Source: Vibrio tapetis subsp. tapetis (lineage in GTDB: Bacteria > Pseudomonadota > Gammaproteobacteria > Enterobacterales > Vibrionaceae). From it: DNA of 64,000 bases. Shown here one piece after another: positions 20,415-27,200 of this stretch. Within the stretch, counting starts at the first letter, position 1. Every line of letters begins with the position of its first letter. The DNA lies in the NCBI RefSeq assembly GCF_900233005.1, contig NZ_LT960611.1, forward strand, positions 620,001 through 684,000, in the 5' to 3' direction. The position numbers were made by a program, and so were the translations under genes. The notes below the pieces were generated by a model. The model saw nothing but the letters and a program-made list of their open reading frames with translations. It had not been told where the DNA came from and did no database searches.

Positions 20415-20439
20415 AAGTCCGGTTTTTCCGGACTTTTTT
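20415..20439 (+). terminator. Intrinsic terminator, probable 5' exon of the group II intron
   Basis: AAGTCCGG and CCGGACTT form a perfect 8-bp stem around TTTTT, followed by T6. The intron RNA appears to begin immediately after it. Confidence 0.85.
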
Positions 20440-21177
20440 GTTTGCCCAGCGAAGCTGGCAAACCCATTAGGCTGAAAGAAGCCTAAATCACCCTGATTGA
20501 GGGGAAGATAATCCGAATCGCAAGGGCGTTGCTGGCCAACGGCAGGGTTTGAAGGAAGCGATAGGAAGTTAACAGTACACAACGAAAGTGAACCTGATTC
20601 GGCAATTTAGGTGGGTAAGCGTGCAAAATAGCGTGAAGCCCGATACTCAATCAGACCTAGATTGTGCTTGAGGGTGGCATTGTTAACAGGGAGCCAGTGC
20701 AGTAACTGGGGAAGCCTGACACCACATCCGAGCAAACGTCGGAAGCATAAACTCAAGGCGAGAGCCAAGATCTATGTTGGTGCGAGGTGGCAGATGAATC
20801 CGTAGTAGTGAGTAAAGCTCGGCCGGTGAAGCCCAGTAATGGTGTGGAGGATAAAACTGAGCTGACCATCAGTAACACGTCTGATGGGACAACATTTTGC
20901 CAAAAGCAATCTGGTGTTGCGAAGGGATGAAGTACATTTTAAGTCTGTGATGAGCAGATGTTTTTTTTTCAGTGGTATACAAGTTGATTAGCTATCGAGG
21001 TATTCCGTCTCGGTCTTTGTGAAAGCAAAGCACTGAAGCGAGAAACCGTACAAGGGAGTAACTCTGACTCACTCTAGTAAATTGCCATTGAGCTAGAAGG
21101 CTAGAGAGTGGAGTGAAATACACCAACACTGTGAGAGAGCATTTGTCCCCACACGGCACACAATCTAAAGGAAAAAG

Positions 21178-22461
21178 TTGAGAGTTTACTACAGTTTATA
21201 TGGTCACTTGCTCCACAAAGAGCGACTCTATAAAGGATTTAAAAAAGTGTGGAAAGCGAAAGGCGCGGCCGGAATAGATAGGCAGAGCCTAAGCGACTAC
21301 GCCCAAAATCTGAGTGATAACCTAGATCAACTTCTTCTGGAACTCAAAACCAAGCGATACACCCCTCAACCCGTCAGACGGGTAGAAATACCGAAAGATG
21401 ATGGTGGGGTGCGATTACTTGGGATCCCAACAGTACGGGATAGAGTTGTCCAACAAGCTCTAAATGATCTATTAACCCCAATCTTCGAAGAGCAGTTTCA
21501 CCCATCCAGCTTTGGGTATAGACCGAATCGAAGTTGTCACGATGCTATAAACAAAGCGACGATGTTCATCCGTCGATACGGAATGCAACACGTCGTAGAT
21601 ATGGACTTATCGAAGTGCTTCGATAAGCTCGACCACGAGCTTATTCTAAAAAGCATTAAGAAACGAGTCACAGACAGTAGCGTACTGGAGCTCATCAAAC
21701 AGTTCCTGAAAAGTGGCGTAATGGTTGATGGAGAGTGGCAGCATACCGAGATAGGTAGTCCGCAAGGTGGAGTAATAAGCCCACTGATAGCGAACATCTA
21801 TCTGGATGCGTTTGATCAAGAGATGCGAAAGCGAGGACATCGAATAGTCCGTTATGCCGACGACATACTGATCTTCTGTCGCAGCCGTAAAGGTGCAGAA
21901 AATGCGCAAGTACAGGCAACGAAGGTCCTGGAAAAACAGCTCAAGTTAACGGTGAACGAAACCAAATCACACATAGCGCACAGCGGCGAAGGTGTGAAAT
22001 TCCTTGGAATAGAAATCGGTAGCCATTATAGCCGTATTCAGCCAAAGAAAATGTCGACGTTCAAAGGAAAGTTGAAGCGAGTGACAAGACGCAATGGCGG
22101 TAAGCCATTGTTAGAAGTCATTAAACAACTGAATCCACTTCTGAGAGGGTTCAGCCAGTACTTTCGAATAGCGAATGCCAACAGGGAGTTTAAGAAACTG
22201 GCCGCGTGGTTAAGGCGAAGACTTCGCAGCGTCCAATTACGATTATGGAAAAAACCGACCCGACTCCACCGCAGGCTAAGACAGCTAGGTTACGAAGGGT
22301 CATTCAGGTATATCTGTATGGATAGTTGGAGAAATGCTGCGAGTCCATTAGCCAGTTACTCGATGCCAAATCAATGGTTTAACGACCTTGGATTAGTGAA
22401 TCTTGAACACGTTAGGACAGGATATGTGTTCAGCCATTATGCTGAATGGAAATGTGCATGA
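21178..22461 (+). CDS. ltrA: Group II intron reverse transcriptase/maturase
   Basis: A 427-residue group II intron protein. The RT domain has KAKGAAGIDRQS (RT0/1), GIPTVRDRVVQQA and FGYRPNRSCHDA (RT2/2a), DMDLSKCFDKLDH (RT3), SPQGGVISPLIANIYLD (RT4), the catalytic YADD in RYADDILIF (RT5) and FLGIEI (RT7). The maturase X domain follows (NPLLRGFSQYFRIAN). No HNH endonuclease follows, so target choice probably relies on DNA structure or replication forks. The TTG start follows AAAGGAAAAAG. The frame is complete and all catalytic residues are intact, so it may be active. Confidence 0.95.
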   Translation: MRVYYSLYGHLLHKERLYKGFKKVWKAKGAAGIDRQSLSDYAQNLSDNLDQLLLELKTKRYTPQPVRRVEIPKDDGGVRLLGIPTVRDRVVQQALNDLLTPIFEEQFHPSSFGYRPNRSCHDAINKATMFIRRYGMQHVVDMDLSKCFDKLDHELILKSIKKRVTDSSVLELIKQFLKSGVMVDGEWQHTEIGSPQGGVISPLIANIYLDAFDQEMRKRGHRIVRYADDILIFCRSRKGAENAQVQATKVLEKQLKLTVNETKSHIAHSGEGVKFLGIEIGSHYSRIQPKKMSTFKGKLKRVTRRNGGKPLLEVIKQLNPLLRGFSQYFRIANANREFKKLAAWLRRRLRSVQLRLWKKPTRLHRRLRQLGYEGSFRYICMDSWRNAASPLASYSMPNQWFNDLGLVNLEHVRTGYVFSHYAEWKCA

Positions 22462-22493
22462 GCCGTATACGAGGTCCGTACGTACGGTTCTGT
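22460..22493 (+). ncRNA. Group II intron domain V
   Basis: GAGCCGTATACGAGG and GTACGTACGGTTC form the conserved ~34-base hairpin with the AGC catalytic triad near its base. It starts at the stop codon of the reverse transcriptase, a normal arrangement. Confidence 0.88.
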
Positions 22494-22540
22494 GAGAGGG
22501 ATGAGGCGGAGACGCCTCACCCTACTCGATGTTTTCGTGT

Positions 22541-22960
22541 GACATCGCGATAAACTTCCTTCCAGTCAAGCGCTTTTGCCCCTATTTAACTCGACGCATG
22601 ACGACGAGAAACGACGGCGAAGACTGAGCAAGGAGGTCGAGGAGGAGAAGGAGAGTACACTATCTTTAATAGTGTACTCTTGTGCGGATTTCGCATTTTC
22701 CCGCAGGGATAAGGGCACAACTCCACGTTGATATGGTCGCTCCGGCCAAACAGCCCGATACGCGCGAAGCGCTCCCAATCTATGACACCGCGATAAACTT
22801 CCTTTCTTTCTTGCTAGAACCACCCTTGCAGAGCATCACAGCACCAAAGGGCGTTTTGCAACTGCAACCCTTATATCTATCAGTTATCAAGACTCGACGA
22901 CTGACGACTGACGACGAACAACGACGGCGAAAACTGAGCAAGGAGGGTGAGAAGGAAATA
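22541..22960 (+). repeat. Two imperfect copies of a non-coding module in element 1
   Basis: GACATCGCGATAAACTTCC (22543) recurs as GACACCGCGATAAACTTCC (22784). A CGACG-rich stretch ending CGACGGCGAAGACTGAGCAAGGAGG (split here as CGACGGCGAAGACTG and AGCAAGGAGG, near 22610-22637) recurs near 22920-22946 with one change. A shorter form, GGCGAAGACTGAGCAA, is in element 2 near 26272. The copies flank a perfect hairpin. No gene is seen here, so this is probably the replication and packaging region. Confidence 0.6.
22653..22679 (+). other. Perfect 11-bp hairpin in the non-coding region of element 1
   Basis: GAGTACACTAT and ATAGTGTACTC pair perfectly around CTTTA, with no T-run, so it is not a terminator. 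It is a candidate packaging signal or ssDNA origin. Confidence 0.55.
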
Positions 22961-22979
22961 GGAGAGGCCATTTACATTT

Positions 22980-23009
22980 GGGAAGGGGCCCCGTTTCGAC
23001 GGGGAAGGG
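22980..23009 (+). promoter_or_regulatory. Two KOPS-like octamers around a small hairpin
   Basis: GGGAAGGG occurs at 22980-22987 and 23002-23009, both matching the FtsK-orienting consensus GGGNAGGG and both pointing toward dif. Between them CCCCGT-TTCG-ACGGGG forms a tight hairpin. The role could be either FtsK orientation or phage origin structure. Confidence 0.4.
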
Positions 23010-23120
23010 CTCCAAATTAAATGGCGTTTACTTTTCTATCGATACTATTTTTTCCATTAAAAATGGCCTCAAAAGGCCATCTTCAAAATTGTCACTTGTA
23101 ATCGAAATGTTATCAGAACA

Positions 23121-23147
23121 AGTTGGGGTTACTGTTACACCCCAACT
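23121..23147 (+). other. Perfect 9-bp inverted repeat before the repressor gene
   Basis: AGTTGGGGT and ACCCCAACT pair around a 9-base loop, followed by two TCCGGA hexamers (23151-23164). It could end the leftward repressor transcript or form part of the replication origin. A further hairpin, AATGGCCT/AGGCCATC, lies near 23072-23091. Confidence 0.5.
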
Positions 23148-23168
23148 AACTCCGGACATCCGGAATTA

Positions 23169-23567
23169 TCACCGTTTTCCTAGCGCTCTCTCAATCTCTC
23201 CAACCTCACCAATTGCTTCATAGTATTGGCCTTCGCTTGTATGCTCTATTCTGTCAAAAAACACCTCGTGGTCTGGGATCATTTTCCACGTCATCATAGT
23301 CACTAATTCACTAGGCCATTTGTTGATTGCCGTTTCTACAATGAAGTCTTCTAAGCTCATTTTGGTTGTTCTTTTGCCAGAGCATATTTCGTTTGCTGTT
23401 AGTCCAAGGTTTTCTGCCAATAACTGGATTTGAGTTGCTTTGGGTTCAGTTTCGCCATTTTCCCATTTCAAGTAGGTTTGCTTTGCTACTTTCACCAATT
23501 TTGCTATTTGCTCTTGGGTATAACCACGTTCTACACGCGCAGACTTAATTACATCTTTCAACACCAC
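23169..23567 (-). CDS. Cro/C1-type (XRE) transcriptional regulator of element 1
   Basis: A 132-residue protein with an N-terminal helix-turn-helix of the XRE family: IKSARVERGYTQEQIAKLVKVAKQTYLKWENGETEP, here given only as a position, residues 7-42. The C-terminal ~70 residues are unassigned and may form a dimerisation domain. It is divergent from the initiator gene, the usual place of a repressor that controls replication in filamentous elements. The intergenic region contains inverted operator-like repeats. In TLC the corresponding gene is called tlcR; I infer the role from layout only. Confidence 0.85.
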   Translation of the reverse strand: MVLKDVIKSARVERGYTQEQIAKLVKVAKQTYLKWENGETEPKATQIQLLAENLGLTANEICSGKRTTKMSLEDFIVETAINKWPSELVTMMTWKMIPDHEVFFDRIEHTSEGQYYEAIGEVGEIERALGKR

Positions 23568-23586
23568 AAACTCCTTATCGATACTC

Positions 23587-23662
23587 TTTTTTATAACTAT
23601 AACACTGCTTTTTTGTACCTAGCGGTTGAAGTGTGCTTTTTTATTATGTATGTTATAAAAAA
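23587..23662. promoter_or_regulatory. Divergent promoter region with inverted operator repeats
   Basis: TTTTTTATAAC (23587-23597) and GTTATAAAAAA (23652-23662) are exact inverted copies on either side of the repressor/initiator gap. They are good candidates for binding by the XRE regulator. A TTGACA (23671-23676 region) follows on the initiator side. Confidence 0.5.
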
Positions 23663-23684
23663 ACGTACTTGACAGGGTTTTAAC

Positions 23685-24827
23685 TTGTACTTCATTGATA
23701 AGCTTTTCATGCAACAACAGTATCCCCAAGGTGGTCTTCCACTTGTTGGGACGCATGTGATTGAAAGGCTAGAAATGGAGACAGGGGAAGCATTACCTCC
23801 ATCGGTTAATCAAAAGCGTTTAGAAGGATCATTTAGTACAAAGCTGACTATTAGGTGTGATGGTTACAAAGTTCGTGTAGAAGGAAATCCCTCTCGTTGG
23901 CAGCGGATGGATAATCTATTTGGGCTAACAACATTTGAAGAATGTGTAGCAATTTACAATCATATATTGGCGAAATACAACTTACCGCCATTCACTAAAA
24001 ATACTCGTTTATGTCCTCGTCAAACACCGGATGGTAAGCCAATAAGTTTTATAGGTAATGGCGCTGAAATTACAGCTGTTGATTGGACTCAAAACTTATC
24101 AGTAGGTCAGGGGATGGAGGCATCATTCATTCGTGGAATGTCTTCTATGCAAATAGGTAGAGGTAGGAAGCCAACACTTTACCCTAACGGTATGACTTGT
24201 AGCTGGGGCTATGGTTCCAATTGGCGAGCAGACATACTTTATGCCAAAGCATTTGAGCTTAGAGAGCACCTCAAAAAAGACAAAAGAAAGAAAATAGGCG
24301 TGACGGTTAAACAGCTAGAATATATAGAAAAATTAATCAGTTATTGTGAAGAGCAAGGTGTCGTCAGACAAGAGCATAAATTACAGCAAATATTATTGAA
24401 GAAGCATAATTTACATTACTACGGGCTAAAAACAGAAGCAGATTATTTACCACATTTGAATGAAATCGAGAATGCCATGAAGACAATACAAATTAATCAT
24501 GATGAACATAAAAGCATTGCTGACCAATTATTAGATCTGGGGATTGTTAAGAGTCGCCAAGCCGCAAATTCTACTCAGAGTTATGCAACGATGTGGCAGC
24601 ACGGTACTGATTTACGCCAGGTCTTAAAACAAAGTCAATTTTACGAACATAAATCTCGGCTCAAGAAAATAGGTATAGATATCGGTCAGGTTTTTGATGT
24701 TACTCGCCTGTGTCCAACCTTAAAACGCTCAGAGTTAATTGAAGTAAAACCGCTCGCTATTCCAAATTGGTATCACTTACCAGTAGTTGCTAAGTCTAAT
24801 GTTATGCCGTTTAAGGCAATCGCTTAA
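23685..24827 (+). CDS. Gene II/X-type (Cri-like) rolling-circle replication initiator
   Basis: A 380-residue relative of the filamentous phage gene II and CRI proteins. The start region MYFIDKLFMQQQYPQGGLPLVG lies in the same order as in known members, followed by the conserved VRVEGNPSRWQRMDNLFG segment (residues ~66-83) and the LPPFTK motif. It would nick the plus-strand origin and start rolling-circle replication. Because the N-terminal family block begins at residue 2, I keep the TTG start at 23685; an ATG at 23709 is the alternative. The same protein class drives replication of TLC satellites. It is followed by a gene V-type ssDNA-binding protein, as in M13. Confidence 0.85.
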   Translation: MYFIDKLFMQQQYPQGGLPLVGTHVIERLEMETGEALPPSVNQKRLEGSFSTKLTIRCDGYKVRVEGNPSRWQRMDNLFGLTTFEECVAIYNHILAKYNLPPFTKNTRLCPRQTPDGKPISFIGNGAEITAVDWTQNLSVGQGMEASFIRGMSSMQIGRGRKPTLYPNGMTCSWGYGSNWRADILYAKAFELREHLKKDKRKKIGVTVKQLEYIEKLISYCEEQGVVRQEHKLQQILLKKHNLHYYGLKTEADYLPHLNEIENAMKTIQINHDEHKSIADQLLDLGIVKSRQAANSTQSYATMWQHGTDLRQVLKQSQFYEHKSRLKKIGIDIGQVFDVTRLCPTLKRSELIEVKPLAIPNWYHLPVVAKSNVMPFKAIA

Positions 24828-24839
24828 AGAGAAACTAGT

Positions 24840-25121
24840 ATGTTAAAAATTGAAGTTTTCAAAGAAGACGTTAAATCGACACCAAGAACCATGCAGGGTA
24901 AAGATGGGAAACCACCGCGCACAATTTACGAACAAGATGCGTATGTATTTTTAGAAGGTCGCTTCCCGACATTGACCAAGGTTCAATTGGAAGAAGGCCA
25001 GCCGCCATATCAAGCGGGGATTTATACGTTTCATTCCTCGTCATACATCGTCAATCACTTCAATACGGTTGAATTGAAAAAATACGGTAAAATGATTGTC
25101 CCAATGGAGCCTGAACTATGA
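24840..25121 (+). CDS. Gene V-type ssDNA-binding protein
   Basis: A 93-residue protein that lines up with the M13 gene V protein along most of its length: MLKIEVF for MIKVEIK, GKPPRTIYEQDAYVFL for GKPYSLNEQLCYVDL, then FPTLTKVQLEEGQPPYQAG for YPVLVKITLDEGQPAYAPG, and IYTFHSSSY for LYTVHLSSF. It would coat the single strand made by rolling-circle replication and switch it to packaging. It lies 12 bases after the initiator gene, and its stop overlaps the next start (ATGA). Finding this protein in an element without coat genes supports a satellite that packages into helper virions. Confidence 0.85.
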   Translation: MLKIEVFKEDVKSTPRTMQGKDGKPPRTIYEQDAYVFLEGRFPTLTKVQLEEGQPPYQAGIYTFHSSSYIVNHFNTVELKKYGKMIVPMEPEL

Positions 25122-25471
25122 GTATTCCAACCCCTGAACAAATCAAAAAAGACGCTAGATTGCCTGAAAATGCTAATTTTCATGGATGGTTAATTCATAA
25201 CCCTGAGTGTGATGATTTTCTTCTTCAGTATAAAGAACGCGCAGGTGTAATCAGTAAAAAGTGGTGCGGATTACCAGACGCCGCGATGCGTTTCAATCGT
25301 TATACGAGAGCCCTTAAAGTCTTAAAAAATTTAGAATTAGATGACCGCGCTATTATTGTCGTGGCTTTTGACCTTGGTAGCCAGATTATCGTAATTGGCC
25401 CTGATGTATTTCAAGATCGAATGTCTTTACCATCCGACAATCCATTTAGAGCGGGTCACCTTAACCGCTAA
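25118..25471 (+). CDS. Unknown protein of element 1
   Basis: A 117-residue soluble protein coupled to the ssDNA-binding gene by an ATGA overlap. It has no signal peptide or membrane helix. The centre (VLKNLELDDRAIIVVAFDLGSQIIVIGPDVF) is strongly alternating and looks like a beta-alpha-beta core. I do not recognise a family. Its place after initiator and ssDNA-binding genes suggests a role in replication control or in using the helper's morphogenesis system. A terminator follows. Confidence 0.65.
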   Translation: MSIPTPEQIKKDARLPENANFHGWLIHNPECDDFLLQYKERAGVISKKWCGLPDAAMRFNRYTRALKVLKNLELDDRAIIVVAFDLGSQIIVIGPDVFQDRMSLPSDNPFRAGHLNR

Positions 25472-25477
25472 ATAGCA

Positions 25478-25513
25478 AAGCCCGTAGCTGCATGAACAGT
25501 TACGGGCTTTTTA
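25478..25513 (+). terminator. Intrinsic terminator inside element 1
   Basis: AAAGCCCGTA pairs with TACGGGCTTT over 10 bp, followed by TT and A-rich DNA. Confidence 0.85.
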
Positions 25514-25540
25514 CCACAACCAACTTAACTGGAGTTGATT

Positions 25541-25762
25541 ATGACCGTTAAAGAATACACGTTATCAGACGCAGAAGCTAAGCTTGATACAATAGCCAGC
25601 ATCTCATTGTTTTTGAGTACAGGTAATTGTCCTAGAGAAATAGCCTTCAACTTACAAGATCATATGCAAGATGAAATCGAGAATCTTCAAGGTATTTTAG
25701 GTTTCATGCGGATATATCCCCAAATCAAAGCTCAAGAACTGGAGCACGCTAGCGATTCATAA
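25541..25762 (+). CDS. Small unknown acidic protein of element 1
   Basis: A 73-residue protein beginning MTVKEYTLSDAEAKLD. The ATG at 25541 follows GGAG by six bases; an in-frame TTG at 25535 is too close to that site. The composition is helical and acidic, with no membrane span. I do not recognise it. It is the last gene of the element and lies between two terminators, so it has its own transcript or is read through from the left. Confidence 0.6.
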   Translation: MTVKEYTLSDAEAKLDTIASISLFLSTGNCPREIAFNLQDHMQDEIENLQGILGFMRIYPQIKAQELEHASDS

Positions 25763-25783
25763 CCGGTGTACTGGCCACTTATG

Positions 25784-25820
25784 AAAGAGCCCATGATGGT
25801 ATTCGTCAGGGGCTTTTTTA
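25784..25820 (+). terminator. Intrinsic terminator at the right end of element 1
   Basis: AGAGCCCATGA pairs imperfectly with TCAGGGGCTTT, followed by T6. Further hairpins, GTCAC/GTGAC (25829-25840) and CCGTTCA/TGAACGG (near 25852-25876), follow before the next attachment site. Confidence 0.75.
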
Positions 25821-25967
25821 TTGGCCGTCACTGGTGACAACACTCACGCCGTTCAAATCATACCGCTGAACGGTGATAACTTTGCTTCGCAAATGTTTCT
25901 CCGTGAAGTGGAATAACGCACGAACCATCCAAAATTCCTCAATCAATTCAGACAACTACCATACCTT

Positions 25968-26078
25968 AGTGCGCATTATATACACTGATTTATGTTTAAA
26001 GCGTGGCCGTCAGTACCATTGCGAAGCACTGACGGCAGCCGTCAGGCTCTTTTAATATAAATCGTACAATGCGCATTA
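25968..26078 (+). other. CTX-like folded attachment site between elements 1 and 2
   Basis: A XerC arm AGTGCGCATTA (25968-25978), an 11-base centre and XerD-like TTATGTTTAAA (25990-26000) form a dif-like site. The inverted partner has TTTTAATATAA (26050-26060) and AATGCGCATTA (26068-26078). GCCGTCAGT (26006-26014) and ACTGACGGC (26028-26036) form a perfect 9-bp stem between them. The design equals the left site and the CTX attP(+) fold. Confidence 0.82.
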
Positions 26079-26168
26079 AGAGACTCTCATCATCTCGATA
26101 CTTAGCGCTACTGCATATATGACTATCTTTCATGGTGTGCCTCTGGCCGTCCGTCCCTAACAGCACAA

Positions 26169-26341
26169 AAGCGGGTATGTTATTTCGATAATATACCCGT
26201 TCAAAGAAAAATAGCCTCCTTTCTGCAAAGCTGCTTTGCTTTATAGCCTGAAAGCATGGCGAGGAAGAGGAGGGCGAAGACTGAGCAACGACGATAACGA
26301 GCGATGCGAGGTCAGAACCCCCGTCTAGTATTACGGGGGTT
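26169..26341 (+). other. Hairpin cluster in the non-coding region of element 2
   Basis: Three stems follow one another: CGGGTATGTTAT/ATAATATACCCG (near 26172-26199, one mismatch), GCAAAGC/GCTTTGC (26225-26239) and the perfect AACCCCCGT/ACGGGGGTT (26316-26341). Such clusters hold the plus and minus origins and packaging signal in filamentous phages. No gene is seen from 26079 to 26450. Confidence 0.5.
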
Positions 26342-26450
26342 AATCCCACGGAACCATCAACCCGCACCGTGTATTCGCAAGCGTAGCGCGCCAGTGTTTG
26401 AGCGCTAGCGAGTCTATCTCCGTCATTAATTTTTACTGTAAACTCAAGGG

Positions 26451-26831
26451 TTATAATTTAGGCTCGATTCTTTCTTTTTTCGATTCATCAGATTTATTTA
26501 TAATCTCCCGCTCTACTTTTCTTTTAGAGTGCAAGCGTAACCCGATGATTTGAATGGTAAATATAATGCCATATATGAGCCTTATTTCTTTATCAATGCT
26601 ACCTTGTAAGAGCTCAGGGCGACTGCTTAATACCGTGATGAGGGTTACTGGTGATAACACTGTAAGATTCGCTATGTTAAGAATTAGCGCTGCAACTGCA
26701 TAAGAGTCTCTGTATTTATAGCTAGATAATGCTAATGCCCCTGATATGCCTGACAATAAAAAGCCCATAGGTACAAAGATACCGCATACAGCTAAAATTA
26801 CAGATGAAAGCCCTAACCCTGTTCCTTTCAT
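26451..26831 (-). CDS. Unknown multi-span membrane protein on the repressor side of element 2
   Basis: A 126-residue protein with about three or four membrane helices (GLSSVILAVCGIFVPMGFLLSG, an AVAALILNIANL segment, a third near residues 85-98) and a charged cytoplasmic tail. The ATG at 26831 follows AGGAA at normal spacing and is preferred to the GTG at 26870. The Gly/Leu-rich start recalls DUF4190-like small membrane proteins. It lies downstream of the ribbon-helix-helix gene on the lysogenic strand, so it is probably made in the prophage state. Superinfection exclusion is a reasonable guess, but no direct evidence exists. Confidence 0.6.
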   Translation of the reverse strand: MKGTGLGLSSVILAVCGIFVPMGFLLSGISGALALSSYKYRDSYAVAALILNIANLTVLSPVTLITVLSSRPELLQGSIDKEIRLIYGIIFTIQIIGLRLHSKRKVEREIINKSDESKKERIEPKL

Positions 26832-26883
26832 GCCAATATTCCTATTTATTCGAGCTCTTTCCAATGCCACTTCGCAAGATCTA

Positions 26884-27066
26884 CTAATCTCTTTTTTTGT
26901 GTATTAGATCTTGTATTGCTTCATCGCTGTAATGGTCGATTAAGTGATTTACTATGTCAGATATTTTTAGTAGCTGACCAGTTTCGCTTCCTACCTTTAT
27001 GGCACCTCTTTGAAGTTTTAGTTTTCTTGTCTCATTTACTCGTACGGTTGTATCGCCTCGTTTCAT
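26884..27066 (-). CDS. Small ribbon-helix-helix type regulator, probable phage repressor
   Basis: A 60-residue protein: a short basic start, the beta-strand-like TTVRVNETRKLKL, then two helices (ISDIVNHLIDHYSDEAIQDLI). This is the layout of a short ribbon-helix-helix protein, though the loop between strand and helix is longer than in Arc. It is divergent from the rstA-like gene, the position of RstR in CTX, and the gap holds repeated GCGCATGC-type elements. Role inferred from position. Confidence 0.6.
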   Translation of the reverse strand: MKRGDTTVRVNETRKLKLQRGAIKVGSETGQLLKISDIVNHLIDHYSDEAIQDLIHKKRD

Positions 27067-27099
27067 ATCATTCTCTTTTTGTGACTTTACCTACAGTTT

Positions 27100-27180
27100 A
27101 ATGCATATTGGATTTATTTATGCGCGCATGCGTATTTACTTTACATGCAAAATAGGCTTAGTATGTGCGCATGCAATATG
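27100..27180. promoter_or_regulatory. Divergent control region of element 2 with repeated GCATGC boxes
   Basis: ATGCATATTGG (27101), GCGCGCATGCGTA (27122-27134), TACATGCAAAATAGG (near 27143) and GTGCGCATGCAATA (27165-27178) share a GCATGC/ATGCA core. They lie between the repressor-side gene and the rstA-like gene and are probable operators. Confidence 0.5.
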
Positions 27181-27200
27181 TGAATTGAGATTGATAGGAT

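Larger units (their letters stand above)
20440..22530 (+). mobile_element. Group II intron (ribozyme plus reverse transcriptase)
   Basis: About 2.1 kb made of a ~740-base structured 5' RNA, an intron-encoded reverse transcriptase in domain IV (21178-22461), a clear domain V (22460-22493) and a domain VI-like hairpin ending in CCTACTCGAT at 22530. The 5' border is the least certain: I place it at GTTTGCC directly after the T-run of the upstream terminator, because class C introns choose such sites; a start up to ~150 bases further right is possible. The intron interrupts a non-coding part of element 1, so no phage gene is disrupted. Confidence 0.75.
19942..25967 (+). mobile_element. IMEX element 1: satellite-like filamentous prophage carrying a group II intron
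   Basis: A 6.0-kb element between two dif-like sites (19942 and 25968). Without the intron it is about 3.9 kb. It encodes a small unknown protein, a C1-type regulator, a gene II/X-type initiator, a gene V-type ssDNA-binding protein and two unknown proteins. No major coat, adsorption, pVI or Zot gene is present, so it must depend on a helper phage for packaging. This is the plan of TLC satellite phages of V. cholerae. Element 2 or another filamentous phage could be the helper. Confidence 0.8.

Noticed and set aside
22682..23223. Open frames over the repeat and hairpin region of element 1
   Set aside because: They lie on repeats and structured DNA, have no ribosome site or known domain, and overlap each other on both strands.
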